Origin: Acinetobacter sp. WCHAc010034
GTDB taxonomy: Bacteria > Pseudomonadota > Gammaproteobacteria > Pseudomonadales > Moraxellaceae
Assembly (NCBI RefSeq): GCF_001696615.3
Contig: NZ_CP032279.1
Span: 2,728,001 to 2,792,000, forward strand
Length of the DNA: 64,000 nucleotides
Reading direction: 5' to 3'
This document shows positions 9,302 to 18,773 of this stretch, piece after piece. Below the pieces are notes generated by a model. It worked only from the letters and a program-made list of their open reading frames with translations. It searched no databases and was not told the origin of the DNA. Both the position numbers and the translations under genes were made by a program. Positions within the stretch are counted from its first letter, which is position 1; each line of letters begins with the position of its first letter.

Positions 9302-10426
9302 TTACACCGCTTGCGCGCCTGCTCCGGCATGCAGCTGCGCCGGGTCATAGGCGTCCGGGCAGGCCAGCAGCGGCTGCTGCAGCATCAGCTGGCGCAGCAG
9401 CTGCGCAGAGGCCGGCCCCATGCACAAGCCATTGCGGTAATGGCCGAAATTGGCCCAGAGGTTTTCCAGATCCGGCATTTTTCCGATATAAGGCACGCCC
9501 GCCGGTGAGCCGGGCCTTAAGCCCGCCCACTGCTGCACAATCGGAAATTGTTCCAGCTCAGGCACCATTTCAAAACAGGCCTGCAGAATGCTGCGCTGCA
9601 CGGCAGCATCCGGCGCGGTGTTAAAGCCGGCCTGCAAGGTGCTGGAGCCGCAGACAATATGGCCGTCTTCGCGCGGAATCAAGTACATGACTTTATTCAT
9701 GCACATGGTCGGCAGCCAGTGCGCCGGGGCCTTGAACAGCACCATCTGGCCCTGAATCGGCTGAACCGGAATATCCAGCTGCAGCTGCGCCGCCCAATGC
9801 GCCGACCATGCGCCGGTGGCCAGCACATACTGATCTGCGCTGTGCTGGGCGCCGTCCGCAGTTTGAATCGACTGAATGCGCCGATGCTGAATCTGCAGCT
9901 GCGCAACCGGGCAATGCTCAATAAACTGCACCAGCGGATGCTGCTTTAAATAGGCGGTAAGCGACTGCAGCAGGCGGGGGTTGCGCACATTGGCAATCTG
10001 CGGAAAATAAATGGCGTGCCGGAACTGCGCAGCAATCTGCGGATTGACCTGCTCCAGCTGTTCCCGCTGCAGGTATTCGCACTGCTGCATCGGCTCCTGA
10101 TGCCGGGATGCGTAGTTCAGGCCGGTTTCAAAATCATCTTCATCAAAAATCAGCATGCCGCTTTCATGAATTTCAAAGTCAATGCCGCTGACTGGCCTTA
10201 ATTTTTCATTCCAGGCCTGATACAGCGCTTTGCCGTGCTGGGCGAGCTCATTGACGGCCTGAGGATAGCGCCAGGGATACATGGGCGAGAGGATGCCGCC
10301 GCCGGCCCATGAAGCGGCTTTGCCGGCCTGCTGCTGATCAAAAATCGTGACGGAACAGCCCTGTTCAATCAGTTCGAGCGCAGACAGCAAGCCGCTGATG
10401 CCTGCGCCAATAATGGCAACTTTCAT
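9302..10426 (-). CDS. thiO: ThiO-type glycine oxidase (FAD-dependent)
   Basis: A 374-residue DAO-family flavoprotein. The dinucleotide-binding motif GAGISGLLSALEL is at residues 7-19. It is followed by the ADP-ribose segment ending in FDQQQAGKAASWAGGGILSPMYPWRYP, which is typical of ThiO. The C-terminal FAD contact region includes GLRPGSPAGVPYIG and NFGHYRNGLCMGPASA. It oxidises glycine to iminoglycine for the thiazole ring of thiamine. Other thi genes are absent here, so the role is assigned from family features. It follows hemB by 21 bases on the same strand and is probably co-transcribed with it. Confidence 0.88.
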   Translation of the reverse strand: MKVAIIGAGISGLLSALELIEQGCSVTIFDQQQAGKAASWAGGGILSPMYPWRYPQAVNELAQHGKALYQAWNEKLRPVSGIDFEIHESGMLIFDEDDFETGLNYASRHQEPMQQCEYLQREQLEQVNPQIAAQFRHAIYFPQIANVRNPRLLQSLTAYLKQHPLVQFIEHCPVAQLQIQHRRIQSIQTADGAQHSADQYVLATGAWSAHWAAQLQLDIPVQPIQGQMVLFKAPAHWLPTMCMNKVMYLIPREDGHIVCGSSTLQAGFNTAPDAAVQRSILQACFEMVPELEQFPIVQQWAGLRPGSPAGVPYIGKMPDLENLWANFGHYRNGLCMGPASAQLLRQLMLQQPLLACPDAYDPAQLHAGAGAQAV

Positions 10427-10447
10427 TTTTAAATGGCTAAAGTCCGT

Positions 10448-11542
<1,095 letters not shown>

Positions 11543-11564
11543 TCAAATTAAGGTATCCGGGCAG

Positions 11565-12065
11565 ATGACGAGCGATTCAGATAAAAAGTGGACAGGGAGT
11601 ATTCATTTGGGCTCAAAAGTGGATATAGATGTTGTCCTCAAGCAGCTGTGTCATGCATTTAACAGCTCTCCTTACTTTAAGCATAACGATATGCTAATGC
11701 GCGTTGCCGATGGGCAAATTGAAGCCTACATTGAAATGCAGCCTTTCATGATCGGCAATGTGGCCTTTCAGATTCTGCATGGCGGCGTGGCTGCGACTAT
11801 TCTGGACAGCATCGGCGGCATTGCGGCGATGGGAGAGCTGTATAAAAAGGCGGAAGCCGATGAGCTTCCCGATACGATTAAAAAGGTGACCCGCCTGGCG
11901 ACAGTTGATATGCGGGTGGACTATCTGGCGCCGGGCCGCGGCAAGTACTTTATTGCGCGCGCTGAAACCCTGCGCTTAGGCCGCAAGGGCTGCACCATGC
12001 GCATGACGCTGGTCAATGATGAAGACAAGCCGATTGCGACGGCTATCGCCTCGTATGCCTACTGA
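11565..12065 (+). CDS. Hotdog-fold thioesterase (YigI/PaaI-like)
   Basis: About 166 residues with a single hotdog domain. The HGGVAATILDSIGGIAAM segment is the central helix with its conserved His-Gly-Gly. The later strands read VDMRVDYLAPGRG and CTMRMTLVNDEDKPIATAIASY. Family members hydrolyse acyl-CoA thioesters; the acyl chain preferred here is unknown. I chose the ATG at 11565 (MTSDSDKKW) over a TTG 16 codons upstream that would run into the divergent hemB promoter region. An aagg lies about a dozen bases before it. The gene ends before the hairpin at 12105-12134. Confidence 0.82.
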   Translation: MTSDSDKKWTGSIHLGSKVDIDVVLKQLCHAFNSSPYFKHNDMLMRVADGQIEAYIEMQPFMIGNVAFQILHGGVAATILDSIGGIAAMGELYKKAEADELPDTIKKVTRLATVDMRVDYLAPGRGKYFIARAETLRLGRKGCTMRMTLVNDEDKPIATAIASYAY

Positions 12066-12104
12066 GTTCGGCTTAAGCTAAATCAATAATAATTAACTAT
12101 AATT

Positions 12105-12134
12105 TGAAGCGCCAGATGAAAATCTGGCGCTTCA
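12105..12134. terminator. 13-bp stem with GAAA tetraloop
   Basis: A perfect stem, tgaagcgccagat with atctggcgcttca, closed by a GAAA loop, 40 bases after the thioesterase stop. No long T-run follows, so termination may be inefficient. Confidence 0.55.
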
Positions 12135-12317
12135 GGATGAAAAAAGACTGATCAGTTACATTTTATATTCTCAAAATATGATTATTTCGCTTTAAAATGC
12201 GTCAAATTTAAAAAATGACTTTTTCATCGACAGCATTTGGGACAAAAATGTCCGCATCCTGAATGAAGCGCAGGGATGATGCCGCGTGACCAAGTCTGCT
12301 GGATTTAGGAAAAATCG

Positions 12318-13469
12318 ATGACAGATGCTCAAAATACCCTGCCGGAGTCGCCCGCAGCGGATCAGCCCAGCGATCAGCAGCTTAAAGCCAAGCGCAGGAA
12401 AGCTTTAGGCCTGGTCGGCATTATTTTAGTTCTTGCGCTGGCGCTGTACCTGGTTTGGAAAGCTTTTTTCAACAGCTCCGTCAGCACTGACAATGCCTAT
12501 GTCGGCGCGGAAACCGCGTCGGTGACTTCCATGGTGACCGGCCAAGTGGCGCAGGTGCTGGTCAGCGATACCCGGCAAGTGAAAAAGGGCGATGTGCTGG
12601 TGCAGATTGATCCGCGCGATGCTGAAATTGCGCTGGCGCAGGCGCAGGCCGAACTGATGAAGGCGCAGCGCCAGTACAGGCAGACTCAGGCCAACAGCAG
12701 CGCGCTGAATTCGCAGGTCTTTGTCAGCGATGACGGCATTCACAGCGCAGAAGCGCAAGTGGCGAAGGCCAAAGCCGAGCTGGACAAGGCAAAGGACGAG
12801 TTCAGCCGGCGCCGGCAGCTGAGCGCTTCGGGGGCAATTTCCAAAGAAGAGCTGAGTTCAGCGCAAAGCGCATTGAATAACGCGCAGGCCGGCTATGACT
12901 TGGCGCAAGCCGGTCTGGCGCAGGCCAAATCCAGCCAGAAGGCTGCCCAAAGCACTTTGGCTGCCAATGAGGCATTGATCCGCGGCAGCAATGAAAACTC
13001 GGCGCCGGATGTGCTGATTGCGCAGGCGCGCCTGAAACAGGCTATTCTGGATTTAGAGCGCACGGAAATTAAAGCGCCGTTTGACGGCGTGGTGACGCGG
13101 CGCAGTATTCAGGCCGGCCAGCGGGTGGCGCCGGGCGCGGTGCTGATGATGCTGGTTCCTGTATCGCAGCTGTATGTCGATGCCAACTTCAAGGAAAGCC
13201 AGCTGGAAAAAGTCCGCCCGGGTCAAAAGGCGGTGCTGACCTCAGACCTGTACGGTGACGCCGTGGAATATCACGGCACGGTAGCCGGCTTTTCCGGCGG
13301 CACAGGCGCAGCCTTTGCCTTGATTCCTGCGCAAAATGCCACAGGCAACTGGATTAAAGTGGTGCAGCGCCTGCCGGTGCGCATTCAGCTGGATCCGAAG
13401 CAGCTGGCTGAGCATCCGCTGCGCGTCGGCTTATCAATGGAAGCGAAAATCGACCTGTCATCGAAGTAA
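12318..13469 (+). CDS. emrA: EmrA/HlyD-type membrane-fusion protein of a multidrug efflux pump
   Basis: A 383-residue periplasmic adaptor. The N-terminus is cytoplasmic and hydrophilic. One transmembrane helix follows (about residues 31-47, GLVGIILVLALALYLVW). Then come a biotinyl-lipoyl half (VSTDNAYVGAETASVTSMVTG, VLVQIDPRDAEIALAQA), a long alpha-helical hairpin rich in Ala/Gln/Lys, the second lipoyl half (IKAPFDGVVTRR) and a beta-barrel. It links the inner-membrane transporter encoded 6 bases downstream to an outer-membrane channel. No TolC-type gene is adjacent. The start has AGGAAAAATCG before the ATG. No linked MarR-type regulator is present. Confidence 0.9.
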   Translation: MTDAQNTLPESPAADQPSDQQLKAKRRKALGLVGIILVLALALYLVWKAFFNSSVSTDNAYVGAETASVTSMVTGQVAQVLVSDTRQVKKGDVLVQIDPRDAEIALAQAQAELMKAQRQYRQTQANSSALNSQVFVSDDGIHSAEAQVAKAKAELDKAKDEFSRRRQLSASGAISKEELSSAQSALNNAQAGYDLAQAGLAQAKSSQKAAQSTLAANEALIRGSNENSAPDVLIAQARLKQAILDLERTEIKAPFDGVVTRRSIQAGQRVAPGAVLMMLVPVSQLYVDANFKESQLEKVRPGQKAVLTSDLYGDAVEYHGTVAGFSGGTGAAFALIPAQNATGNWIKVVQRLPVRIQLDPKQLAEHPLRVGLSMEAKIDLSSK

Positions 13470-13475
13470 GCGCCT

Positions 13476-15005
13476 ATGAATAACTATGTACCCTATGGCG
13501 ACCTGAAAGGCGGGCGGCTGATGCTGGCGGCCTTTGTTCTGGCGCTGGCCAACTTTATGGTCGTGCTGGACATGACCATCGCCAATGTTTCTGTGCCGCA
13601 CATTACCGGCAGCCTTGCGGTTTCCAGCTCGCAGGGCACTTGGGTCATTACCTCCTATGCGGTTGCCGAAGCGATCTGCGTGCCGCTGACCGGCTGGCTG
13701 GCCGGGCGCTTTGGCGGGGTGAGGGTTTTTATCATCAGCCTGATCGGCTTTACGGTTTTTTCGGTCTTATGCGGCTTATCTTCCAGCCTGGAGATGCTGG
13801 TATTCTGCCGGATTGGCCAGGGCCTGTTCGGCGGCCCGATTATGCCGCTGAGCCAAATGCTGCTGATGCGGATTTTTCCGCCGGAAAAGCAGTCGCAGGC
13901 GATGGGCATGTGGGCCATGACTACCGTGGTGGGGCCAATTTTAGGGCCGATTCTAGGCGGAACAATCAGCGACAACCTGTCCTGGCACTGGATTTTCTTC
14001 ATCAATATTCCTGTCGGCATTGCCTGCGCGCTGGCGGCCATGCGTTTATTGAAACCGGCTGAAACCGCAACCGCGCAGCTGAAAATTGATAAAGGCGGCC
14101 TGCTGCTGCTGGTGCTGTGGATTGGCGCGCTGCAGCTGATGCTGGATTTGGGCCATGAGCGCGACTGGTTCAGCAGCCCGTCTATTGTGATTTTGGCGCT
14201 GACTGCGCTTGTCGGCCTGATTGTTTTCACCATTTGGGAGCTGACAGAGCGCCATCCAATCGTCAATATTCAGATTTTCAGGTACCGCGGCTTTACGGTT
14301 TCAGTGCTGGCGCTGGCCTTTGGCTTTGGCGCATTCTTCGGCAGCATTGTGCTGATTCCGCAGTGGCTGCAGATTAATCTGGGCTATACCGCAACATGGG
14401 CCGGTTACCTCACGGCAACCATGGGCTTTGGCAGCCTGACCATGTCGCCGGTGGTCGCCAAGCTGGCCACCAAATATGACCAGCGCGCCTTGGCCAGCTT
14501 CGGCCTGAGCATTTTAGGCGGGGTGACGTTGATGCGGGCTTTCTGGACGACGGATGCCGACTTTATGGCTTTGGCCTTGCCGCAGATGCTGCAGGGTTTC
14601 GCCGTGCCGTTTTTCTTTATTCCGCTGTCGAATATGGCCTTGGCCTCGGTGCTGCCGCAGGAAATGGCTTCGGCGGCCGGCCTAATGAACTTTTTGCGCA
14701 CCATGGCGGGCGCAATTGGCGCATCGCTGGCAGTCACTATTTGGGATGACCACACCAAAGTGGCCAGAAGCGAGATGGCGGGCGCGCTGCATGCGGATGA
14801 AGTAAAAAACACTTTAATGCAGAGCGGCATGAGTTCAGAGCGCGCATTAGGCTATATTTCCAGCCTGGTGGATAAAGAGGCGCTGACGCTGTCGGCGAAT
14901 CATGTGTTTTTAATTTTGGCGATGGTGTTCATCTTCGCGGCCCTGATCATTTGGCTGTGCCCGAAGCCGAAAGCGGGCGCCAGCGGCGGCGGGCACGCGC
15001 ATTAA
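13476..15005 (+). CDS. emrB: EmrB-type DHA2 major facilitator drug:proton antiporter
   Basis: A 509-residue protein with about 14 predicted transmembrane helices, the DHA2 family layout. Family motifs include LDMTIANVSVPHITGSL in helix 1, GWLAGRFGGVRVF (motif A) between helices 2 and 3, and VVGPILGPILGGTISDN (motif C) in helix 5. Together with the adaptor upstream it should form a tripartite exporter of hydrophobic compounds; the substrates cannot be read from sequence. The C-terminus is short and Gly/His-rich. It is the second gene of a two-gene operon ending at the terminator at 15045. Confidence 0.92.
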   Translation: MNNYVPYGDLKGGRLMLAAFVLALANFMVVLDMTIANVSVPHITGSLAVSSSQGTWVITSYAVAEAICVPLTGWLAGRFGGVRVFIISLIGFTVFSVLCGLSSSLEMLVFCRIGQGLFGGPIMPLSQMLLMRIFPPEKQSQAMGMWAMTTVVGPILGPILGGTISDNLSWHWIFFINIPVGIACALAAMRLLKPAETATAQLKIDKGGLLLLVLWIGALQLMLDLGHERDWFSSPSIVILALTALVGLIVFTIWELTERHPIVNIQIFRYRGFTVSVLALAFGFGAFFGSIVLIPQWLQINLGYTATWAGYLTATMGFGSLTMSPVVAKLATKYDQRALASFGLSILGGVTLMRAFWTTDADFMALALPQMLQGFAVPFFFIPLSNMALASVLPQEMASAAGLMNFLRTMAGAIGASLAVTIWDDHTKVARSEMAGALHADEVKNTLMQSGMSSERALGYISSLVDKEALTLSANHVFLILAMVFIFAALIIWLCPKPKAGASGGGHAH

Positions 15006-15044
15006 AGCGGCATAAGCCATGCCGATGGAAAACCGCGTTTTGCA

Positions 15045-15088
15045 ATAAAGCCGGCCAGCTGGAAAATTGGCTGGCTTTATTTATTTTC
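15045..15088 (+). terminator. Rho-independent terminator of the efflux operon
   Basis: A 12-bp stem with one wobble, ataaagccggcc with ggctggctttat (15069-15080), is followed by ttattttcc. It lies 40 bases after the emrB-type stop. Confidence 0.75.
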
Positions 15089-15210
15089 CGGAGCGGTTTT
15101 TTTGGATGCTTCCTAAGCCCTCAGCTTTTAAAAAAAGCCGGGGCAGGGCAGGCTGAAATCCTCAGCCCATCCGCGCGGGATGAGCAAAGCTATTTAAAAG
15201 GATGATGCTT

Positions 15211-16695
15211 TTATAAATCAGACTTGGCGCGCTTCAGCGCAGACTGCCACAGATCCAGATGATAGCCGCGCTGGTCTGCATTCATCTTCGGTTCAAAAGC
15301 GCGCTCCAGCTGCCAAGAGGCGGCGATTTCATCTAGGCTGGAAAACACCCCGGATTTGAGGCCGGCCATGGCGGCCGCGCCCCATGCGGTAGACTCCAAA
15401 AGCTTAGGGCGCAGCACCGGCACATTTAAAATGTCGGCTTGGAACTGCATCAGCATGTCATTGCTGCTGGCGCCGCCGTCAACCCGCAATTCCTTCAGCG
15501 GACTGGAAATATCGGACTGCATGGCGGTCAGGACATCGGAAACCTGAAAAGCGATGGATTCCAGCGCGGCCCGGGCAATATGCGCTTTATTGGTTCCGCG
15601 CGACATGCCGCAGAGCAGGGCGCGCGCTTCGCTGTCCCAGTGCGGCGCGCCAAGCCCGGTAAATGCCGGAACGAGAACCACGCCATCGGTATGCTGGACT
15701 TGGCAGGCCAGCTTTTCCACTTCGCTGCTTTTTTGAATGATGCCAAGGCCGTCGCGCAGCCACTGCACAATCGCGCCGGCCATAAATACGCTGCCTTCAA
15801 GCGCGTAAACGGTTTGCTCCTGCGCCTGCCAAGCCAGCGTAGACAGCAGCTCATTGGCGCTGAACTGCACCTGATTACCTGTGTTGAACAGCAGAAAGCA
15901 GCCGGTGCCGTAGGTATTTTTGGCTGTGCCGGCTTCGAAGCAGGACTGGCCAAACAGGGCAGACTGCTGGTCGCCTAAAATTCCGGCAATGGGGATATTC
16001 GCGCCCAGCAGGCCGGTTGCCGTATCCGCTACATAGCTGTCTGAACTGATGATTTTGGGCAGCATCGCCGGCGGAATATTGAACAGCTTCAGCAGCTCTT
16101 CATCCCACTGCTGCGCCTGCAGGTTCATCAGCATGGTGCGGGAAGCATTGCTGGCCTCTATGACGTGCTCAGCGCCTTGGGTCAGATTCCAGATCAGCCA
16201 GCTGTCAATAGTGCCGAATGCGGCATGGCCTTGCAGCGCCAGTTCCCGCAGGCCTGCGGTATTTTCCAGCAGCCAGACCAGCTTGCCTGCGCTGAAATAA
16301 GGGTCGATGCGCAGGCCGGTTTTTTTATGGATGCTGCTGTGCAGGCCCTGCTGTATCAGCTGATTGCACCAGTCGGCGGCGCGGCGGTCTTGCCAGATAA
16401 TGGCCGGCGCCAGCGGCTTGCCCGTGCGCTTGTCCCAAACCACGGTGGTTTCCCGCTGGTTGGTCAGGCCAATCGCTTTGATGTCTTTGGCGAGAATCCG
16501 CGCTGTGGCCAAAGCCTGCTGCACCACGGCAATCTGCGAGCTCCAGATTTCCTGAGCATCCTGCTCCACCCAGCCGGAATGCGGGGTTTTGATATAGGTT
16601 TCACGCTGAGCCGCTGCCTGAACCTGTCCGTGTTCATTGAAAATAATTGCGCGGCTGGATGTCGTTCCCTGATCGAGTGCCAATAAATAGCTCAT
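15211..16695 (-). CDS. glpK: GlpK, glycerol kinase
   Basis: A 494-residue FGGY-family kinase that phosphorylates glycerol to glycerol-3-phosphate with ATP. The opening LALDQGTTSSRAIIF is the phosphate-binding loop. WVEQDAQEIW, TNQRETTVVWDKRTGKPL and GILGDQQSALFGQ are glycerol-kinase signatures, and the second FGGY region reads LKELRVDGGASSNDMLMQFQAD. I chose the ATG at 16695 (MSYLLALDQG); a start ten codons upstream would add residues unlike the family. No glpF or glpD is adjacent. It is divergent from ssrA. Confidence 0.96.
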   Translation of the reverse strand: MSYLLALDQGTTSSRAIIFNEHGQVQAAAQRETYIKTPHSGWVEQDAQEIWSSQIAVVQQALATARILAKDIKAIGLTNQRETTVVWDKRTGKPLAPAIIWQDRRAADWCNQLIQQGLHSSIHKKTGLRIDPYFSAGKLVWLLENTAGLRELALQGHAAFGTIDSWLIWNLTQGAEHVIEASNASRTMLMNLQAQQWDEELLKLFNIPPAMLPKIISSDSYVADTATGLLGANIPIAGILGDQQSALFGQSCFEAGTAKNTYGTGCFLLFNTGNQVQFSANELLSTLAWQAQEQTVYALEGSVFMAGAIVQWLRDGLGIIQKSSEVEKLACQVQHTDGVVLVPAFTGLGAPHWDSEARALLCGMSRGTNKAHIARAALESIAFQVSDVLTAMQSDISSPLKELRVDGGASSNDMLMQFQADILNVPVLRPKLLESTAWGAAAMAGLKSGVFSSLDEIAASWQLERAFEPKMNADQRGYHLDLWQSALKRAKSDL

Positions 16696-16803
16696 ATTTT
16701 TTCTGTATGTGGGCTTGAAAAACAAAATATTAGCGCAATTATGTAATTAAGCGCATCTGATTGTGCAAATGTTTAAAAAAAACACCGCGTGTTTAGACAT
16801 TTG

Positions 16804-16812
16804 TGCTATGAT
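16804..16812 (+). promoter_or_regulatory. Probable extended -10 promoter of ssrA
   Basis: TGC followed by TATGAT lies 14 bases before the mature tmRNA 5' end. This matches an extended -10 element. No good -35 box is seen at 17-bp spacing. Confidence 0.5.
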
Positions 16813-16825
16813 TGCGCTGTACTTT

Positions 16826-17184
16826 GGGGGTGTTTCTGGCTTCGACGCTGGTGATGAAACTCATAGATGCATGCCGAGAGCGCATTTTCTCTCGTAAATC
16901 AAATTTGCATTTTATAGTCGCAAACGACGAAACTTACGCTCTAGCTGCCTAAGGGCAGCTTGTCCGCCTCTCCGAATACTTGTGGTTAGAGAGTCCGACT
17001 GAAGCGCACGCACACAAGTCCGTATAAAGCCAAGCCTCGGGGCTTTGTACTAAACTTAGAGGATCGCGATTTGCGCCCTGTTCGTCGGGCCGCAAAGAGT
17101 TAAAATAGTAGACGATATCTAAGCATGTAGTATTCTCGAGCGTAGTGCTGGCGGACGCGGGTTCAACTCCCGCCACCTCCACCA
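16826..17184 (+). ncRNA. ssrA: tmRNA (ssrA)
   Basis: This is the transfer-messenger RNA that rescues stalled ribosomes. The 5' end GGGGGUG pairs with CACCUCC before the encoded ACCA at the 3' end, giving a full 7-bp acceptor stem with one G-U. The T-arm region reads GGGTTCAACTCCC. The tag frame at 16920-16952 codes ANDETYALAA followed by TAA, the Acinetobacter-type tag. Length is 359 nt. The gene is intact even though its 3' end is the integration site of the adjacent element; the element supplies the sequence beyond the CCA. Confidence 0.97.
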
Positions 17185-17187
17185 AAA
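17161..17187 (+). other. Attachment site 1: 3' end of ssrA (left end of element 1)
   Basis: The terminal part of tmRNA, with core cgccacctccaccaaa at 17171-17186, recurs exactly at 49613-49628. It recurs with a one-base deletion at 63008. An integrase gene reading inward begins 180 bases downstream. Tyrosine recombinases commonly target the 3' end of ssrA. Confidence 0.88.
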
Positions 17188-17219
17188 TTCTTTCCGAAGT
17201 AATCCATCGGAATCTAAAA

Positions 17220-17254
17220 AAGCCTTTAAACTCAATGTTTAAGGGCTTTTTTAT
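17220..17254 (+). terminator. Terminator behind ssrA, carried by element 1
   Basis: The stem aagcctttaaac (17220-17231) pairs with gtttaagggctt (17237-17248) with one G-T pair. The loop is tcaat and a run of T follows. It lies inside the element boundary, so ssrA now uses a terminator brought by the integrated element. Confidence 0.85.
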
Positions 17255-17366
17255 TGGCTGTATTGTCCGATGCTGTCCTAAGCGATTTGACCCTATTTTT
17301 GCTTTGTGTGGGTAAAAATTGGCAAAATTTACCCAGAAATTAACACAACAAATTCTGGTTAAAGAT

Positions 17367-18506
17367 ATGTCACTCACAGATGCAGAATGTAGAAAAGCCC
17401 AACCGAAAGACAAGCAATATCGTCTATCAGATTCGCATGGTTTATCGCTGATTATTACGACTAAAGGTCAGAAGTATTGGAATGTTCGCTATACCGTTCA
17501 TGGGCAGCGTCAATCTGAGTCACTAGGACCATACCCAGAACTTAGTTTGAAAAAAGCAAGAGAAATGGCTTATGAACTTAAATATAGACATTCAAAGTCA
17601 ATACTTCATGAGGATATAAAGCCTTTCTTTAAAGAAGTAGCTGAAGATTGGTTTGATAATCAGAAGGAAACGTGGTCGCCAAAACACATTAGTAATGTAC
17701 GAGCCTCTTTAGATGAACTTTATATTGCTCTAGGCAATAAACGCATCAATCAAATTCAGGCGCCCGAAATATTGCAAATTATTAAAAAGATAGAGGCTAG
17801 AGGATCGCTTGAAGTGGCAAAACGGACTTTATCCCGCTGTGGTATGGTCATGAAGTACGCTATTGCACACGGCTATCGCTACGATAATCCTGCAGGCGAT
17901 TTGGTCTATGCATTAAAAAATAAGCGTGTGAAAAATTTAGCATCATTACCTGCTTCAGATATGCCCGAATTTCTAAGAAAAGTTAGAGCTTATCCAAGTG
18001 ATGCTCAGACACATCATGCCATCATTTTAATTATGCTGACTGGTGTCCGGATCAATGAGTTACTACAAGCACGTTGGGATGAATTTGATTTGCAAGGGCG
18101 TAAGTGGGATATCCCTGAAGAACGTATGAAGAATCGTCTTCCGCATCGTGTACCCTTAACAGACATGATGATCGATGAGCTTCAGGCACTACGCTTGACA
18201 CATAACCAAGACTTGCTATTTCCACATCGTTTAAATAACAAAGAGCCTATGCGTAGTGAATCGATCTTAGCAGTGATTAAGCGGTCAGGCTATGCAGGTC
18301 GAATGACGACACATGGTTTTAGATCGCTATTCAGTACAGTCGTGAATGAATCAAATCTGTTTAATCCTGATGCTATTGAACGTCAGCTTGCCCATGTACC
18401 ACAAAACCGTATTCGATCAGCTTATAACCGAGCTCAATACTGGGGTGAGCGTGTAAAAATCATGGAGTGGTATGGGGAGCAGGTGAGGACATGGATGGAA
18501 TTTTAA
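17367..18506 (+). CDS. Tyrosine integrase of element 1 (P4/DUF4102 type)
   Basis: A 379-residue site-specific recombinase. The N-terminal arm-binding DUF4102-like domain reads SLTDAECRKAQPKDKQYRLSD and then LSLIITTKGQKYWNVRY. A central SAM-like core-binding domain follows. The catalytic domain has the first Arg in TGVRINELL, HGFRSLFSTV (His-x-x-Arg), QLAHVPQNRIR and the nucleophilic Tyr in SAYNRAQYW. The ATG at 17367 gives the usual family N-terminus; a TTG 16 codons earlier would add atypical residues. It is placed 180 bases inside the attachment site, as expected for an element that integrates at ssrA. Confidence 0.93.
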   Translation: MSLTDAECRKAQPKDKQYRLSDSHGLSLIITTKGQKYWNVRYTVHGQRQSESLGPYPELSLKKAREMAYELKYRHSKSILHEDIKPFFKEVAEDWFDNQKETWSPKHISNVRASLDELYIALGNKRINQIQAPEILQIIKKIEARGSLEVAKRTLSRCGMVMKYAIAHGYRYDNPAGDLVYALKNKRVKNLASLPASDMPEFLRKVRAYPSDAQTHHAIILIMLTGVRINELLQARWDEFDLQGRKWDIPEERMKNRLPHRVPLTDMMIDELQALRLTHNQDLLFPHRLNNKEPMRSESILAVIKRSGYAGRMTTHGFRSLFSTVVNESNLFNPDAIERQLAHVPQNRIRSAYNRAQYWGERVKIMEWYGEQVRTWMEF

Positions 18507-18535
18507 AATTATTAGCAAAAGTTTGAATAGACCGA

Positions 18536-18576
18536 AATCCCCCTTAAACCAATATGGTTTAAGGGGGATTTTTTTA
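18536..18576 (+). terminator. Strong terminator after integrase 1
   Basis: A perfect 15-bp stem, 18536-18550 with 18556-18570 (core cccccttaaacc), around the loop aatat, followed by TTTTT. The 200 bases after it (18577-18773) are AT-rich with repeated tgctgtagta-like words and no gene. Confidence 0.88.
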
Positions 18577-18773
18577 TTTAAGTGTCATTAAACTGTTGGA
18601 ATAGATGTACTTGTCCAAAGTGTTGTAAATAGTTAAAACGACAGTTGTAATTTATAAAATTTGCTGTTGTATTAATTAAAAAATGCAGTAGTAAAAGTTA
18701 AAATTTGCTGTAGTAAAAAATTAGTAAATGAGTCATTATAAATGTATAAAACAATAGCTTACGTTGATGTTGT

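Noticed and set aside
13655..14266. 203-residue open frame antisense to emrB
   Set aside because: It is fully inside a well-supported transporter gene with strong GC-rich codon bias, has no ribosome site, and encodes Ser/Pro-rich nonsense.
15439..15978. 179-residue open frame antisense to glpK
   Set aside because: Shadow of a conserved gene; no family features and no ribosome site.
16949..17413. 154-residue minus-strand frame across tmRNA
   Set aside because: It covers the tmRNA gene, attachment site and integrase start; the sequence reflects the RNA, not a protein.
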